A DNA stretch of 64,000 bases from Dethiosulfatarculus sandiegensis (GCF_000931935.2 NZ_AZAC01000056.1:186001-250000), one strand, 5' to 3'; shown: positions 9,563-18,910, counted from the stretch's first letter. The notes: a model not told the origin generated them from the letters alone. Translations and numbers: made by a program.

Positions 9563-9583
9563 CGCCATATTGGCGTTTTTTTT
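9563..9583 (+). terminator. Isolated hairpin plus T-run
   Basis: CGCCA-TAT-TGGCG is followed by eight T. The stem is only 5 bp but the T-run is strong. No plus-strand gene ends nearby, so it either terminates a short untranslated RNA starting upstream of wbpE or is fortuitous. Confidence 0.4.
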
Positions 9584-11205
9584 CAGTATTGCTGTTTGGT
9601 TTTAATACCCTTCTTTGGGCTAAAAAAAAAGAGGTGTGAGCGGAAAAATCGTCCCAAGTCGCTCACAGACGGGTTCTGAGAGTAAACCTATACTGTTGAT
9701 GCTGGTTGCTTATTTTTTTCAATTTAAAACAAGATACAGGGCTCCTGAAGATTCGATGCCAGCGATGAAGAAAGAGTTTTGTTCATTTGATAAAACAAAT
9801 ATCCATGGATCCGGAGTAAAAAGCGGGAAACCTAACGCCGGTAAGCGTAGGCGAATCCCCTGGATTGTCCTTAAATGATAGCAACTGAATTCTGCAAAAT
9901 TTAAGACTTATTAAAGAGTATGGTAAAAAGTTAGTAGTAAATTTTAAGACTCTTTTCTTTATTTTTTATGTTGGGGAATTTGGTAATGTCAGTTTAAAAT
10001 AATTCTATAATAACGACTTATTTAATAAAAGTTATTGTATGTCATTTGTGCTGTACAGGTAAAACTCTAAATTTTTTGTTATGCTCAGATAATTCGTTAG
10101 CCCCCCTTGTTAATAATAAGGTTGGATAATATTTTATTCGAATTGATTCGTTTTGGAGACAGGGTAACACTTTCTACTATAGCAGGATAGGTTACTTTTA
10201 AGTTAAGATTTTACTCCGCAGCTTTTATCCTGATATGTGAGATAAATAGTCTGCAGTATACCACTGTCTCAACCCAAGTTGATGGGAGTAAAATTTGATT
10301 TTGGGGCTAGGTATGGCATGGTAAACCATATATCGGGCAGCCAAGCTTACAAGTGCAAGAAGGTGAGTTTGGAGACTGTGTTATCGCCTCTCGAGTATGG
10401 ATCCGGGATTGTTTTGGCTGTCAAAGTTTTTTAAACAAACGCTCCGGCGGCAAAGGCTAATCTTTTGACCAGCGGTGCAAAGGCAAGACCTATTATATCC
10501 GCTATTCCCACTCTGTAAGCTTAAAGTTGTCTCCTGTGTATTTACTTGGTTCTATTTGTATTATTAAATTGATAGCCCTACTGTTTAAACTACGATGACT
10601 GATACCTGAATTTCTACACCCAGTCAATGCATATTGCAATTAATATCACAAAGCGTAGAGAGCCCAAACCATTTTAAGTATTGCTTCTCTCGCGTATTCC
10701 GGAGTTTTTAACAGCCATGCTCTTTGCCCTAAAAACAGTCCTAAGTGATGGGTTGTCTTCTCCGATAAATAGGGGGAGCGCAGGCTGATCCCTGAATTTT
10801 GAATTGGATGTTCTTCCCTTGACCATAGAGTGGAAGTTAATGTAATTCAAGTGGATTGGAGCTTTTTATATAAGCCGGACCCAAGCAGTTTTTTCCTGGT
10901 GACATTTTGGTGTGAGTGTCTCAGGTCGCAGGGGCATTTGATATTTAAATTATGAATCCCGGCCTGTCTGGTTTGAGAAGCCTTGTGTTTTAAACGGGGA
11001 TGCTCCACAGGTTAGGCAGTAAGATTTTTTGAAAAATGGTTAAGAAATAATAAGCTAGCGGGGGTGATGGGCCGCAGTTAAACGCTGCCTGTAATCAGTT
11101 AGGGCTCACCAAGGAAACATCAAATGAGAGCTATGCTTGCTCCTTTATGTCCCGCCATAAGAGTTGTGATCATTCGGGGGCAGTAACCCTGAATGAAAAT
11201 TGGAA

Positions 11206-11385
11206 CATTTCGGGGACCCCGACGAGTCACCCCTTAAATGCTTCGCATTTCGGGGACCCCGACGAGCCACCCCTTAAATGCTTCGCATTTCGGGGACCCC
11301 GACGAGCCACCCCTTAAATGCTTCGCATTTCGGGGACCCCGACGAGCCACCCCTTAAATGCTTCGCATTTCGGGGACCCCGATGA
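11206..11385. repeat. 40-bp tandem repeat, 4.5 copies
   Basis: Direct, spacer-free repeats start at 11206, 11246, 11286 and 11326, with a 20-bp partial copy at 11366. The units are identical except for one C/T difference in the first copy and changes at the end of the partial one. Each unit holds the near-palindrome TCGGGGACCCCGA, and each junction forms the hairpin AAATGC-TTC-GCATTT. No spacers separate the units, so this is not a CRISPR array. Confidence 0.95.
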
Positions 11386-11830
11386 ACAGCCTTAAAACCA
11401 GCATGATTTTCTGGCCATCTGAGGAAGTTGAAAAAAGCTTAACCGTGACAGCCCATTTTCGGGGAAAGAAAATAGCCGTGAACATGACAGGTTGAATCAC
11501 CACTTAACATTTCAGCAAAAGCCAGAAAAAGTATGGGAGATGTCAAACAGACCGTTTATGTAAATAGATTACTCCACCGCTCACCGCCATTTAGCTGACG
11601 TTAAGTGGAATTGCGGTTAATATAATGCTTTGTTTGAGGGAATAGAACTTATTCGCCGGTGCTGGTTTCCGGGAGTGGAAGTTGTGTGCCCAATAGTGTC
11701 TTTCGGCGTCGGGACTGGCAAAAAAGCCTCTGGCCGGGATGCAATTTCAAGCAATTGAGCCTTGTCCTGTACTCCCCTGGCAATTTCTATGCGCTGTTTT
11801 GAAAGGCCTCAGGGGGAAGGGTTATATAAT

Positions 11831-12910
11831 TTGAAGATTTTGTATATTTGCGATTCAGATCCCAAGCCGGCCAGCGGAGTTGCGGTCAAGATCGCCTCTC
11901 AGGTTGCCGCCTGGCAAAAAATGGGTATTGAGGTTGACTTGCTGTCCTATGAATCACTCAGGTTGTTCGACCTTCACATGCAACCCAAATCCACACCTTT
12001 CAGTTTTAGCCTGCCCGCAGGGAGAGCCTGGTTCTTTCAACGCCAGATAGTGGCATCTTATCGCCTTATGCGTATGACAAGAAATATGGACTACGATTTT
12101 TGCTATTGTCGTTATCTTCTATTTATGCCGTTTTTACCTGTAGCCTTGAAACGTGCGGCCCGCAGACTGGTTTTTGAGATCAACAGTGACGAGGATAAGG
12201 AATGGCGTGTGACCAATCGCCTGCTTTGGGCCTACAATAAACTCGGCCGCAGAGCCGTCTTGCCTTTGGCCGATGGTTTGGTATGCGTAACGCCTGAGCT
12301 GGCAAGCTCTTATGATTCCTGGCATAAATCCACGGCCACCATAGCCAATGGGATTTCCTGTGCAGATTATCCCTTTGTAGAAGATACGGGTAATAAAACC
12401 CCTCAAGTGTATTTTGTCTGTTCCAGCGAACAGAGGTGGCAGGGGTTGGACAAGATTACCCACTTGGCCGGGCTCATGCCCAATATAATTTTTCATGTAA
12501 TCGGCGTTCATCGCCGAAACAAGTCTAACTTGGTGTTTCACGGCCGGCCGCCGGAATTTGAAGTTACGGAGCTTTTAAAAGGGGCGGATCTGGCGTTTTC
12601 CACCTTGGCTTTGCATCGTAAAAATCTGGATCAGGCCTGTCCGCTTAAATCAAGGCAGTACCTGGCCATGGGCATTCCCATGGTTTACGCATATGTTGAT
12701 CCGGATTTGCCTGCTGATGCCCCTTTTGCCCTGCGTATTGAAAATACAGAAGATAATTATGTAAAGGAGATGGATTCCATTTCCACGTTTATTGATCGGG
12801 TATTTAAGAATACAGCAATGAGGCGAAAGGCCCGTTGTCATACTGAAGAGAATCTGGATGCGGGGATCAAGGAAAAACAACGATTGGGTTTTTTAAGAGA
12901 GTTGGGTTAG
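11831..12910 (+). CDS. GT4-type glycosyltransferase
   Basis: About 359 aa. The N-terminal GT-B domain starts MKILYICDSDPKPASGVAVKIASQ, where the GVAVKI loop is the usual GT4 acceptor or phosphate loop region. The C-terminal half has VYFVCSSEQRWQGLDKI and the donor-site region LKSRQYLAMGIPMVYAY. The TTG at 11831 has GGGAAGG 10 nt upstream and gives a clean domain start; upstream in-frame codons (11762, 11789) lack a ribosome site and add unrelated sequence. The gene follows the 2.4-kb gene-free stretch and converges with the next glycosyltransferase. Its donor and acceptor are unknown; it presumably builds the same surface glycan. Confidence 0.8.
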   Translation: MKILYICDSDPKPASGVAVKIASQVAAWQKMGIEVDLLSYESLRLFDLHMQPKSTPFSFSLPAGRAWFFQRQIVASYRLMRMTRNMDYDFCYCRYLLFMPFLPVALKRAARRLVFEINSDEDKEWRVTNRLLWAYNKLGRRAVLPLADGLVCVTPELASSYDSWHKSTATIANGISCADYPFVEDTGNKTPQVYFVCSSEQRWQGLDKITHLAGLMPNIIFHVIGVHRRNKSNLVFHGRPPEFEVTELLKGADLAFSTLALHRKNLDQACPLKSRQYLAMGIPMVYAYVDPDLPADAPFALRIENTEDNYVKEMDSISTFIDRVFKNTAMRRKARCHTEENLDAGIKEKQRLGFLRELG

Positions 12911-13081
12911 TTTTTTGTGATATTGATTCCCTTGGATAAACAGCCCGGCCTGCGAAAGGGGCTTGCCGTTTTTAATTAATGACCGGCAAGTGGCGTAAAA
13001 AATGATTGTATCTGCAGATTGCGTTGTAACTTCCAACAGTCTGATGCGAGACGAGATCGAAGATAGCTTTTAAAAAGTAGA

Positions 13082-14212
13082 TTATATTCGTGCATATAAG
13101 GCTTCGTATTTTTTAACCGTATCAGCCAAGCTGAAGTTCATTCTTACCCGGTATCTGAGCTTCATCCCCAGGATTTCCCGTTGGTCTTTTCCTAAAGACA
13201 AACCCTTAACCATGGCCTTGGCAAGGGCCTCATGGTTTCTTGGCGGAATAATCCAACCCAAATTTCCGTTTAAATAGGCTGCGTCCCCAACATCGGTGGC
13301 TACGCAAGGGGTGCCGCAGGCCATGGCCTCTCCCATTACCATGGGGAAGGCCTCTCCCCTTGATGGTAAAACCAACAGGTCAATCCCAGCCATTATAAAG
13401 GGAATATCGTCCCGTTTACCCAAAAGCAAAACTTTTTTTGATATGCCCGCGTTACGTAGCATGCTTTTTAATTGACTGTTTTTGTTGTCAAAGCCCTTTC
13501 CGCACATAAGGTAGATGCTCCGGGGACTTTCACGGTGCGCCTTGGCGACGGCTTTTATAAAGTTTTCCGGATCCTTTTGAGGGTCCCAGCGGCCCACCAT
13601 GCAGGCGATGGGTGTGTCTGGTGCAAGTCCCAGACAGATGCGCAATTCTTGACGGGCGGAAGGATCAGGCTTGAACCTGTTTAGGTCAAATCCGTTTGGT
13701 ATTACCTGCATTTTGGGAGAGCAATAGCCCAGTTTCCTGTGCGTTGCCAATGCCTCTTGTGAACAGCTGATAATTTTTTTCACCAAGGGAAAGTGGGATA
13801 TTGGAGCGCACAGCCCTGCCACCATCAGGGTGGATTTCTTATTGGCGCTGAAAGCCAGGTTGTTGTGATGCAGGCCCCAGACAACCGGTGGTCTTCCGGC
13901 CAAAAATGCGGCTAGAGATCCCAATAGGTTGGCATGATACATCCAGGTATGCACCAGATCAGGCTTCAGCACTCTGAGCATCCGGGCCAGGCGGCTGAGG
14001 TAAAGCAGGGCGTCGGCCCCTGATTTCATATTCAGGGAAAGAGTCTCTACACCGAACGCATTGATTTTTTCCGCTATGGCGCCAAGAGGAAGGAGGCTGA
14101 TTACAGCCCGATGAGCAGTCCGCGAAGAAGCACCTTCTATGAGGTTGCTCAACATATTCTCCGCTCCTCCTGTATCGGTGCTGGTGATTATGTGAACAAT
14201 GGTTTTCCTCAC
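13082..14212 (-). CDS. GT4-type glycosyltransferase
   Basis: 376 aa, a textbook GT4 enzyme. It opens with IVHIITSTDTGGAENMLSNL (the GGAE loop), has DLVHTWMYHANLLG and VWGLHHNN in the acceptor domain, and IPNGFDLNRFKPD in the linker. The donor domain carries GRWDPQKDPENFIKA and LVLPSRGEAFPMVMGEAMAC, which includes the E-x7-E motif, then GTPCVATDVGD. It is cytoplasmic or membrane-associated and adds a sugar from a nucleotide donor. The start is GTG at 14212 with AGGAA about 12 nt upstream. It converges with the GT4 gene at 11831 and is divergent from the UDP-sulfoquinovose synthase gene. Confidence 0.88.
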   Translation of the reverse strand: MRKTIVHIITSTDTGGAENMLSNLIEGASSRTAHRAVISLLPLGAIAEKINAFGVETLSLNMKSGADALLYLSRLARMLRVLKPDLVHTWMYHANLLGSLAAFLAGRPPVVWGLHHNNLAFSANKKSTLMVAGLCAPISHFPLVKKIISCSQEALATHRKLGYCSPKMQVIPNGFDLNRFKPDPSARQELRICLGLAPDTPIACMVGRWDPQKDPENFIKAVAKAHRESPRSIYLMCGKGFDNKNSQLKSMLRNAGISKKVLLLGKRDDIPFIMAGIDLLVLPSRGEAFPMVMGEAMACGTPCVATDVGDAAYLNGNLGWIIPPRNHEALAKAMVKGLSLGKDQREILGMKLRYRVRMNFSLADTVKKYEALYARI

Positions 14213-14690
14213 GAAATGCTTATATTCCTATAGAGGGTTCGATATTGCTGATAAGAGTAAATGGAATTTAAAAATATGTACTCTTTAAGCCCGTAATGTC
14301 AAGGGGTACATAAACAATAGCAGCAGGATAGTAAAAACTGTTTATCCAAAAACAGTATCAGGCCTAGTAGCCGAATTCTTATTTAATACGTGGTTTTTTT
14401 GTTTGTTATCTATTTAAGGGACTGTGTTGTAATTTTTAAAAAAGCATGTCTTTTCGCGGTGAGTTTTGATGAAAAAAACACGCAAACCAGTACTTACCTA
14501 TTTTTCATTATAGACATGTGTAAATTAGCTGAACAAGCGACGCTCAGGTATAAATTGAAGGAGATGTGCTGGGCCCTGGCTCACGTCATTGAATATATGA
14601 TCTGCTTGCTGTTCATAGAAAGTGGTATTTGTTAAAATTTCATAGTCTTTTTACTTTTCCTTTTACAAACCACTTCAAGGTGTTCAACTT
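14213..14690. other. Gene-free divergent promoter region
   Basis: About 480 bp of AT-rich DNA between the divergent glycosyltransferase and UDP-sulfoquinovose synthase genes. It holds a 7-bp inverted repeat (AAGAGTA at 14253-14259 with TACTCTT at 14279-14285). A short open frame at 14390-14635 has no ribosome site or recognisable motif and was not called. Promoters for both flanking genes should lie here. Confidence 0.6.
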
Positions 14691-15839
14691 ATGAATATTC
14701 TGATCTTGGGCGGTGATGGTTACCTGGGCTGGCCCACGGCCATGAATCTTTCGGCCAGAGGGCACAAGGTGACTGTGGTGGATAACTACCTGCGCCGTAT
14801 AGTCAGCACTGAAGAAGATGTGGAGCCGTTATTTACGGTTCCGAGTCTCCATGAACGGGCTCGCTTATGGGAAGCCAAGAGCGGATATAAAGTCGAGGTC
14901 ATGATCGGCGACTTAAGGGAATGGGATTTTGTGGCCGAGGTGTTCAAGGCTTCAGATCCCGAAGCGGTGATGCATTATGCCGAGCAGCCTTCAGCCCCCT
15001 ATTCAATGCTGAACAGAAGGGCCGCAGACCTGACCCTCAAAAACAACCTGGATGTCACCTTCAATGTGATAATGGCAGTGCATGAATTTTGCCCGGACGC
15101 CCATCTGGTCAAGGTGGGAACCATGGGGGAATACGGCACTCCCAATATTGATATTGAAGAAGGCTGGCTTGAGGTGGAGCACAAGGGGCGCTCCCATAAG
15201 TTCCTTTATCCCCGTCAGGCTTCCAGCCTTTACCACACCACTAAAATCATGGATACCGACCTTTTGTGGTTCTATGTGCGCACCTGGGGCATCAGGGCCA
15301 CTGATCTTATGCAGGGCCCGGTCTACGGCCTGGTTACCGATGAGACGGGCGACGATGAAAAGCTTTTCCCGTTTTTTAGCTATGACGAGCTTTTTGGAAC
15401 GGTATTGAACCGTTTTGCCGTGCAGGCGGTGGCCGACTATCCCTTGACCGTGTACGGCGGCGGTGGTCAGACCAGGGGATACCTCAATATCAAAGACACC
15501 CTTAACTGCGTGCGCCTCTCCCTGGAAAATCCGGCTCAGCCCGGTGAACTGCGCATATTCAACCAGTTTGTAGAGACCTTCAGTGTGAATCAGCTGGCTT
15601 TAATGGTGCAGAGGGTGGGCAAGGGCCTGGGCCTGGATGTACAGATAGAGAACCTGCCCAACCCCCGGGTGGAAGCCGATGAGCATTACTACAATCCGGC
15701 CCATTCAGGCTTGATCGAATTGGGGCTTGAGCCCAATTACCTTACCGATGAGGTTCTGGCCCGGTTTATGGAAACGGTCTTACGTTATAAGGACAATATT
15801 GACACTCACAAGATCTTCAGGAATGTGACCTGGAAATAG
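14691..15839 (+). CDS. sqdB: UDP-sulfoquinovose synthase (SqdB/SQD1/Agl3 family)
   Basis: 382 aa, an extended-SDR enzyme that converts UDP-glucose plus sulfite to UDP-sulfoquinovose. The NAD-binding loop is ILGGDGYLGWPTA. Family-specific blocks are present: YAEQPSAPYSMLNR, VKVGTMGEYGTPNIDIEEG, PRQASSLYHTTK (catalytic Y-x3-K), GIRATDLMQGPVYG and VYGGGGQTRGYLNI. These match plant SQD1 and archaeal Agl3 much better than ordinary UDP-sugar 4-epimerases. AAGGTG lies 8 nt before the ATG. In phototrophs the product feeds sulfolipid; in some archaea it feeds protein glycans. Here the neighbours are glycosyltransferases, so a sulfonated surface glycan is the likelier fate, though a sulfolipid cannot be excluded. 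Confidence 0.88.
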   Translation: MNILILGGDGYLGWPTAMNLSARGHKVTVVDNYLRRIVSTEEDVEPLFTVPSLHERARLWEAKSGYKVEVMIGDLREWDFVAEVFKASDPEAVMHYAEQPSAPYSMLNRRAADLTLKNNLDVTFNVIMAVHEFCPDAHLVKVGTMGEYGTPNIDIEEGWLEVEHKGRSHKFLYPRQASSLYHTTKIMDTDLLWFYVRTWGIRATDLMQGPVYGLVTDETGDDEKLFPFFSYDELFGTVLNRFAVQAVADYPLTVYGGGGQTRGYLNIKDTLNCVRLSLENPAQPGELRIFNQFVETFSVNQLALMVQRVGKGLGLDVQIENLPNPRVEADEHYYNPAHSGLIELGLEPNYLTDEVLARFMETVLRYKDNIDTHKIFRNVTWK

Positions 15840-15854
15840 TCTCAATTTGCCCAG

Positions 15855-15902
15855 GATCCAACCCGGGTTTTGGAAAAAAAAGATTAGAACCCGGGTTGGA
15901 TC
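15855..15902. terminator. Long perfect hairpin between convergent genes
   Basis: GATCCAACCCGGGTT (15855-15869) pairs perfectly with 15888-15902 across an 18-nt loop containing eight A. It lies just after the sqdB stop and before the convergent ABC ATPase end. There is only a short T-run (GTTTT) outside the stem. Confidence 0.75.
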
Positions 15903-15936
15903 GTTTTCCAATCACTTTTTCCACGATCAATACCGT

Positions 15937-17076
15937 TTAGTGTTGTTGATGCGGGTGCCTTTCAGCATCCTCCTTGCCGGTCTGACTTGGCTGCTTATCA
16001 GCCGTAAGTTCAAATCTCCTTTCATCCTTGAAAAAATGTAGTTGCTCAAAGTCAAGGCTCACCGAAAGTGTTTCATCTTGCGCCGGGAGGGCTTTTTTGT
16101 CGGCCCGCATGGTCAACTCATGACCCGCCCAGTCAAGTTGCAGAAGCTTCTCCGGGCCCAGGTCGCTCAAGAGCCTGAGATCAGCCTTTAGTTTGATTTC
16201 CTTGCCATGCCCCAGATGAAGGTCTTCCGGCCTGATCCCTAATAAAATATCAAGCGGCGACTTTCGCGGGCTAAGTCCCTTGGGCAGGGATATTTCCTCT
16301 CTCCGGCAGGAAAAAACCAGGCCTTTGGGCGTGTTCTCCAACCTGCCCGGAATCAGATTCATGGCGGGCGATCCTATAAAACCGGCCACAAAGGTGTCGG
16401 CAGGCTGGTTGTATATCTCGGCCGGGCTGCCCGTTTGTCTGATTTTACCGTTTTCCATTACCACCACCTGGTCTCCCAGGGTCATGGCCTCAACCTGATC
16501 ATGGGTGACATAAACCATGGTGGCCCCCAGGCGTTTATGCAGGCTTTTCAGTTCCAGGCGCACCTGGGCCCGCAACCTGGCGTCCAAGTTGCTCAAAGGT
16601 TCATCCAGGAGGAAAAGCTTGGGCCTGCGCACCAGGGCCCTGCCCATGGCAACCCTCTGCCTTTGCCCTCCCGAGAGCTGGCCCGGCCTGCGGCCCAGCA
16701 GGTCTGTTATGCCCAGGAGTTCGGCAGTCTCACTAACCCGGCTTTGAATCACTTTTTTGGGTTCTTTGCGCATGGCAAGCCCGAAGCTCAGGTTTTGGGC
16801 CACGGTCATGTGGGGATATAGGGCGTAGTTCTGAAAAACCATGGCGATATCCCTTTCCCTGGGGGAAAGGTGGTCAATGGGGTTGCCTTCCAGTTTGATC
16901 TGTCCCTGGTCTTGGCTGGTCAGCCCGGCCACAATGTAGAGCAGGGTGCTTTTGCCGCACCCCGAAGGCCCTAACAGAACGCAGAGGCTTTGGTCGGCCA
17001 CCTTGAGATTCACTCCGTCAAGGGCCTTGGTTTTTCCGAAATTTTTATGCAGATCAGTAAGCTCCAGCTTTGCCAT
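15937..17076 (-). CDS. Sugar-type ABC transporter ATP-binding protein (MalK/UgpC family)
   Basis: 379 aa with the ATPase domain first: Walker A GPSGCGKST, Q-loop FQNYALYPHMTV, signature LSGGQRQR, Walker B LFLLDEPLSNLDARLR and H-loop VYVTHDQVEAMTLGD. The C-terminal third (about 240-350) is the regulatory OB-fold domain with PAEIYNQPADTFVAGFIGSPAMN and LGIRPEDL, as in MalK, UgpC and MsmK. The tail is His-rich (HPHQQH). It energises import by the two permeases just upstream, starting 3 bp after the second permease stop. This family serves sugars, polyols and glycerophosphodiesters; the substrate is not readable. Confidence 0.92.
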   Translation of the reverse strand: MAKLELTDLHKNFGKTKALDGVNLKVADQSLCVLLGPSGCGKSTLLYIVAGLTSQDQGQIKLEGNPIDHLSPRERDIAMVFQNYALYPHMTVAQNLSFGLAMRKEPKKVIQSRVSETAELLGITDLLGRRPGQLSGGQRQRVAMGRALVRRPKLFLLDEPLSNLDARLRAQVRLELKSLHKRLGATMVYVTHDQVEAMTLGDQVVVMENGKIRQTGSPAEIYNQPADTFVAGFIGSPAMNLIPGRLENTPKGLVFSCRREEISLPKGLSPRKSPLDILLGIRPEDLHLGHGKEIKLKADLRLLSDLGPEKLLQLDWAGHELTMRADKKALPAQDETLSVSLDFEQLHFFKDERRFELTADKQPSQTGKEDAERHPHQQH

Positions 17077-17079
17077 GAT

Positions 17080-17940
17080 TTATCCCTTTACCGCCCCCTT
17101 GGTGAGTCCCTGGATCAGAAAACGTTCAAACATGAGAAATAAAACCATTATCGGAACCGTGGTCATCACCGAGGCGGCCATTACCAGCTGTTTGGAGAGG
17201 TGTACGCTTTCGGCCAGTTGGACCACCCCTCGGGAGAGGGTGAATTTTTCCGGTGTATCCAAAAGCATGAAGGCAAAGAGAAATTCGTTCCAGGCGATCA
17301 TAAAGGTGTAGAGCGCCACACTGGCCAGAGCGGGCGCGGCCAGCGGCAATATGATGCGCCGGATTATCTGCAGCCTGGTGCAGCCGTCGATCATGGCCGC
17401 ATATTCCAGTTCCACCGGCAAGGTCAGGAAATAGCTTCTAAGCATATAAAGGGCCACCGGCAGGGTCTGGGCCAGATAAACCATTACCAGGGCCGGAAGG
17501 GAGTCGTGCAGGCCCAATTTGGTTAAAAGCACATACAGGGGAATCACCAGCACTATGGCCGGGAGCATATATATGGCCAGAATGCCGCCGGAAAGGGTCT
17601 TTTTACCTCTGAAACCCAGCCTTGTGACTGCGTATCCCCCCAAGGTGGCCAGAACCAGGGTGAGCAAAACCGTGGCCAGGGAGATGAAGGCGCTGTTTAA
17701 GAGATAGCGCAGAAAACCGTGTTCAAAAAGCACTTGGGTATAGGCGGTCAGGCTTATTCGCCCCAGGTCCAGAAGCAGGTTACTGGGGTTCATCAGAATT
17801 TCCTGCAAGGGCTTCAGCGAAGAGACCAGCATCCAGTAAAAGGGAAAGCCGACCAGGATGGTGAAAAAGGCCAGGCCCAGGATTTTCATCGCGCCCCAGA
17901 AAAGCCGTTCCCTTTTGTCTTTGCTTTTAAACCAGGGCAT
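17080..17940 (-). CDS. Sugar-type ABC transporter permease (MalG/UgpE-like)
   Basis: 286 aa with about six membrane helices. The cytoplasmic EAA loop, ELEYAAMIDGCTRLQIIRRIILPLAAPALA, contacts the ATPase. The pattern LLTLVLATLGGYAVTRLGF and ending WNEFLFAFMLL are typical of the MalG-like (CUT1) inner-membrane subunit. Its start overlaps the end of the upstream permease by 14 bp, which indicates translational coupling. It forms the translocation pore together with that partner. Confidence 0.9.
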   Translation of the reverse strand: MPWFKSKDKRERLFWGAMKILGLAFFTILVGFPFYWMLVSSLKPLQEILMNPSNLLLDLGRISLTAYTQVLFEHGFLRYLLNSAFISLATVLLTLVLATLGGYAVTRLGFRGKKTLSGGILAIYMLPAIVLVIPLYVLLTKLGLHDSLPALVMVYLAQTLPVALYMLRSYFLTLPVELEYAAMIDGCTRLQIIRRIILPLAAPALASVALYTFMIAWNEFLFAFMLLDTPEKFTLSRGVVQLAESVHLSKQLVMAASVMTTVPIMVLFLMFERFLIQGLTKGAVKG

Positions 17941-18910
17941 GGGCTTTCCTTATGATCCAGCGAAAATAAGCGGCCAGTAAAATAGTCAGAAACAAAAACA
18001 TGCATATGGCCAGGGCTGAGGACAGACCCAGGTTGAATTGGCCAAAGGCATAGTCATAGACTTTAATGGCCAGGACCATGGTTCCCGACTGCCCCCTGGT
18101 CAAAAGGAAAATGTCGTCAAATTTGTTAATAGTCCAGATAAAGCGGAACAAAAACAGGCTGGCCAGCACCGGATAGAGCTGGGGCAGGGTGATATGTTTG
18201 AATACCTGCCACACACCGGCCCCGTCCACCTGGGCCGCATAATTAAGTTCAGGGGGAATGGCCTGCAACCTGGCCAGAATGAAAAGAAAGGCAAAGGGAA
18301 AATAGCGCCAGGCCTCAAACAGGATTACAGAGAAGAGGGCCAGGGGAATAGAGAACTCAACCCCCCATAAATCAAGTTCAAGCCAGCGGGCGGAGAAAAA
18401 GGCAAGCGGTTTTTCCCAAAGCCCGTGTTCCATGCCGAACCAATTCAGGATGCCGAGTTGAGGGTCCAGGATAAAACCCCAGGTAAAGGCCACCGCCACC
18501 ACAGGGGCTATATAGGGAGAAATGAAAAACCCCCTTAAAACTCCTCTGCCTCTGAAGGGCCCTTGCAGGCAGAGGGCTGCGATCAAACCCAGGATAATCG
18601 ATAGCCCGCTGCCTAAAGATGCATAGCTCAAGGTGGCGGCCAGTATGGCGGGCAGCTCAGGGTCGCTTAAGATTTTCAGGTAGTTGTCCCATCCCAGATT
18701 CCAGGCGAAAAGGGATTCTCCCCTTAACTGGGCCAGTTCCACCGGTTTTAAGCTGAGCCAGATATTCCAGACAAGGGGGAAGATGATGATGCAAAGCACC
18801 ACCAGGGCGGTGGGGGCCAATAGCCCGAAAGCCAGCCTTGCTTCCCTTTTCTCCAGGCTGAGCTCGACCCTGGTGGAGGAAAGAGTGTTTTCGGCCTTGT
18901 TCGGGTTCAA
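17927..18910 (-). CDS. Sugar-type ABC transporter permease (MalF/UgpA-like)
   Basis: 327 aa with six to seven helices. A hydrophilic N-terminus of about 30 residues leads into helix LLAPTALVVLCIIIFPLVWN. The EAA loop reads PPELNYAAQVDGAGVWQVFKHITLPQLYP, and the end FKDDIFLLTRG-like region (DDIFLLTRGQSGTMVL) is typical of CUT1 UgpA/MalF proteins. It forms a heterodimer with the 17080-17940 product. The gene lies 31 bp after the binding-protein gene in the same operon. Confidence 0.9.
   Translation of the reverse strand: MNPNKAENTLSSTRVELSLEKREARLAFGLLAPTALVVLCIIIFPLVWNIWLSLKPVELAQLRGESLFAWNLGWDNYLKILSDPELPAILAATLSYASLGSGLSIILGLIAALCLQGPFRGRGVLRGFFISPYIAPVVAVAFTWGFILDPQLGILNWFGMEHGLWEKPLAFFSARWLELDLWGVEFSIPLALFSVILFEAWRYFPFAFLFILARLQAIPPELNYAAQVDGAGVWQVFKHITLPQLYPVLASLFLFRFIWTINKFDDIFLLTRGQSGTMVLAIKVYDYAFGQFNLGLSSALAICMFLFLTILLAAYFRWIIRKAHALV

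Larger units (their letters stand above)
9463..11830. other. Long region without a recognisable gene
   Basis: About 2.4 kb between the divergent wbpE and GT4 genes. All six frames are broken by stops; the few short open frames lack both ribosome sites and recognisable motifs. The stretch contains a hairpin with a T-run near 9563, a 9-bp hairpin at 11171-11194 and a block of 40-bp tandem repeats. It may be a decayed gene region in a glycan locus or may encode untranslated RNA; nothing in it was identified with confidence. Confidence 0.7.

Noticed and set aside
9636-9878. 80-aa frame in the gene-free region
   Set aside because: No ribosome site and no recognisable sequence; codon pattern unlike neighbouring genes.
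9826-9880. Possible riboswitch-like segment in the gene-free region
   Set aside because: Checked by eye against c-di-GMP and fluoride riboswitch patterns; the conserved cores are missing.
10282-10434. 50-codon frame beginning MGVKFDFGARYG
   Set aside because: No ribosome site or similarity that I can name; probably chance or a remnant.
10441-10530. Short minus-strand frame reading like a hydrophobic protein end
   Set aside because: Only about 26 codons, bordered by stops on both sides; too short to separate from chance.
11206-11385. Possible CRISPR array
   Set aside because: The 40-bp units follow each other without variable spacers and no cas gene is present.
11382-11495. 37-codon frame beginning MNSLKTSMIFWPSEEVEK
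   Set aside because: It starts within the partial repeat copy, has no ribosome site, and the opposite strand is also open, so coding cannot be argued.
14390-14635. 81-aa frame before sqdB
   Set aside because: Lacks a ribosome site, has an unusual Cys/Phe-rich composition and lies in a promoter region.
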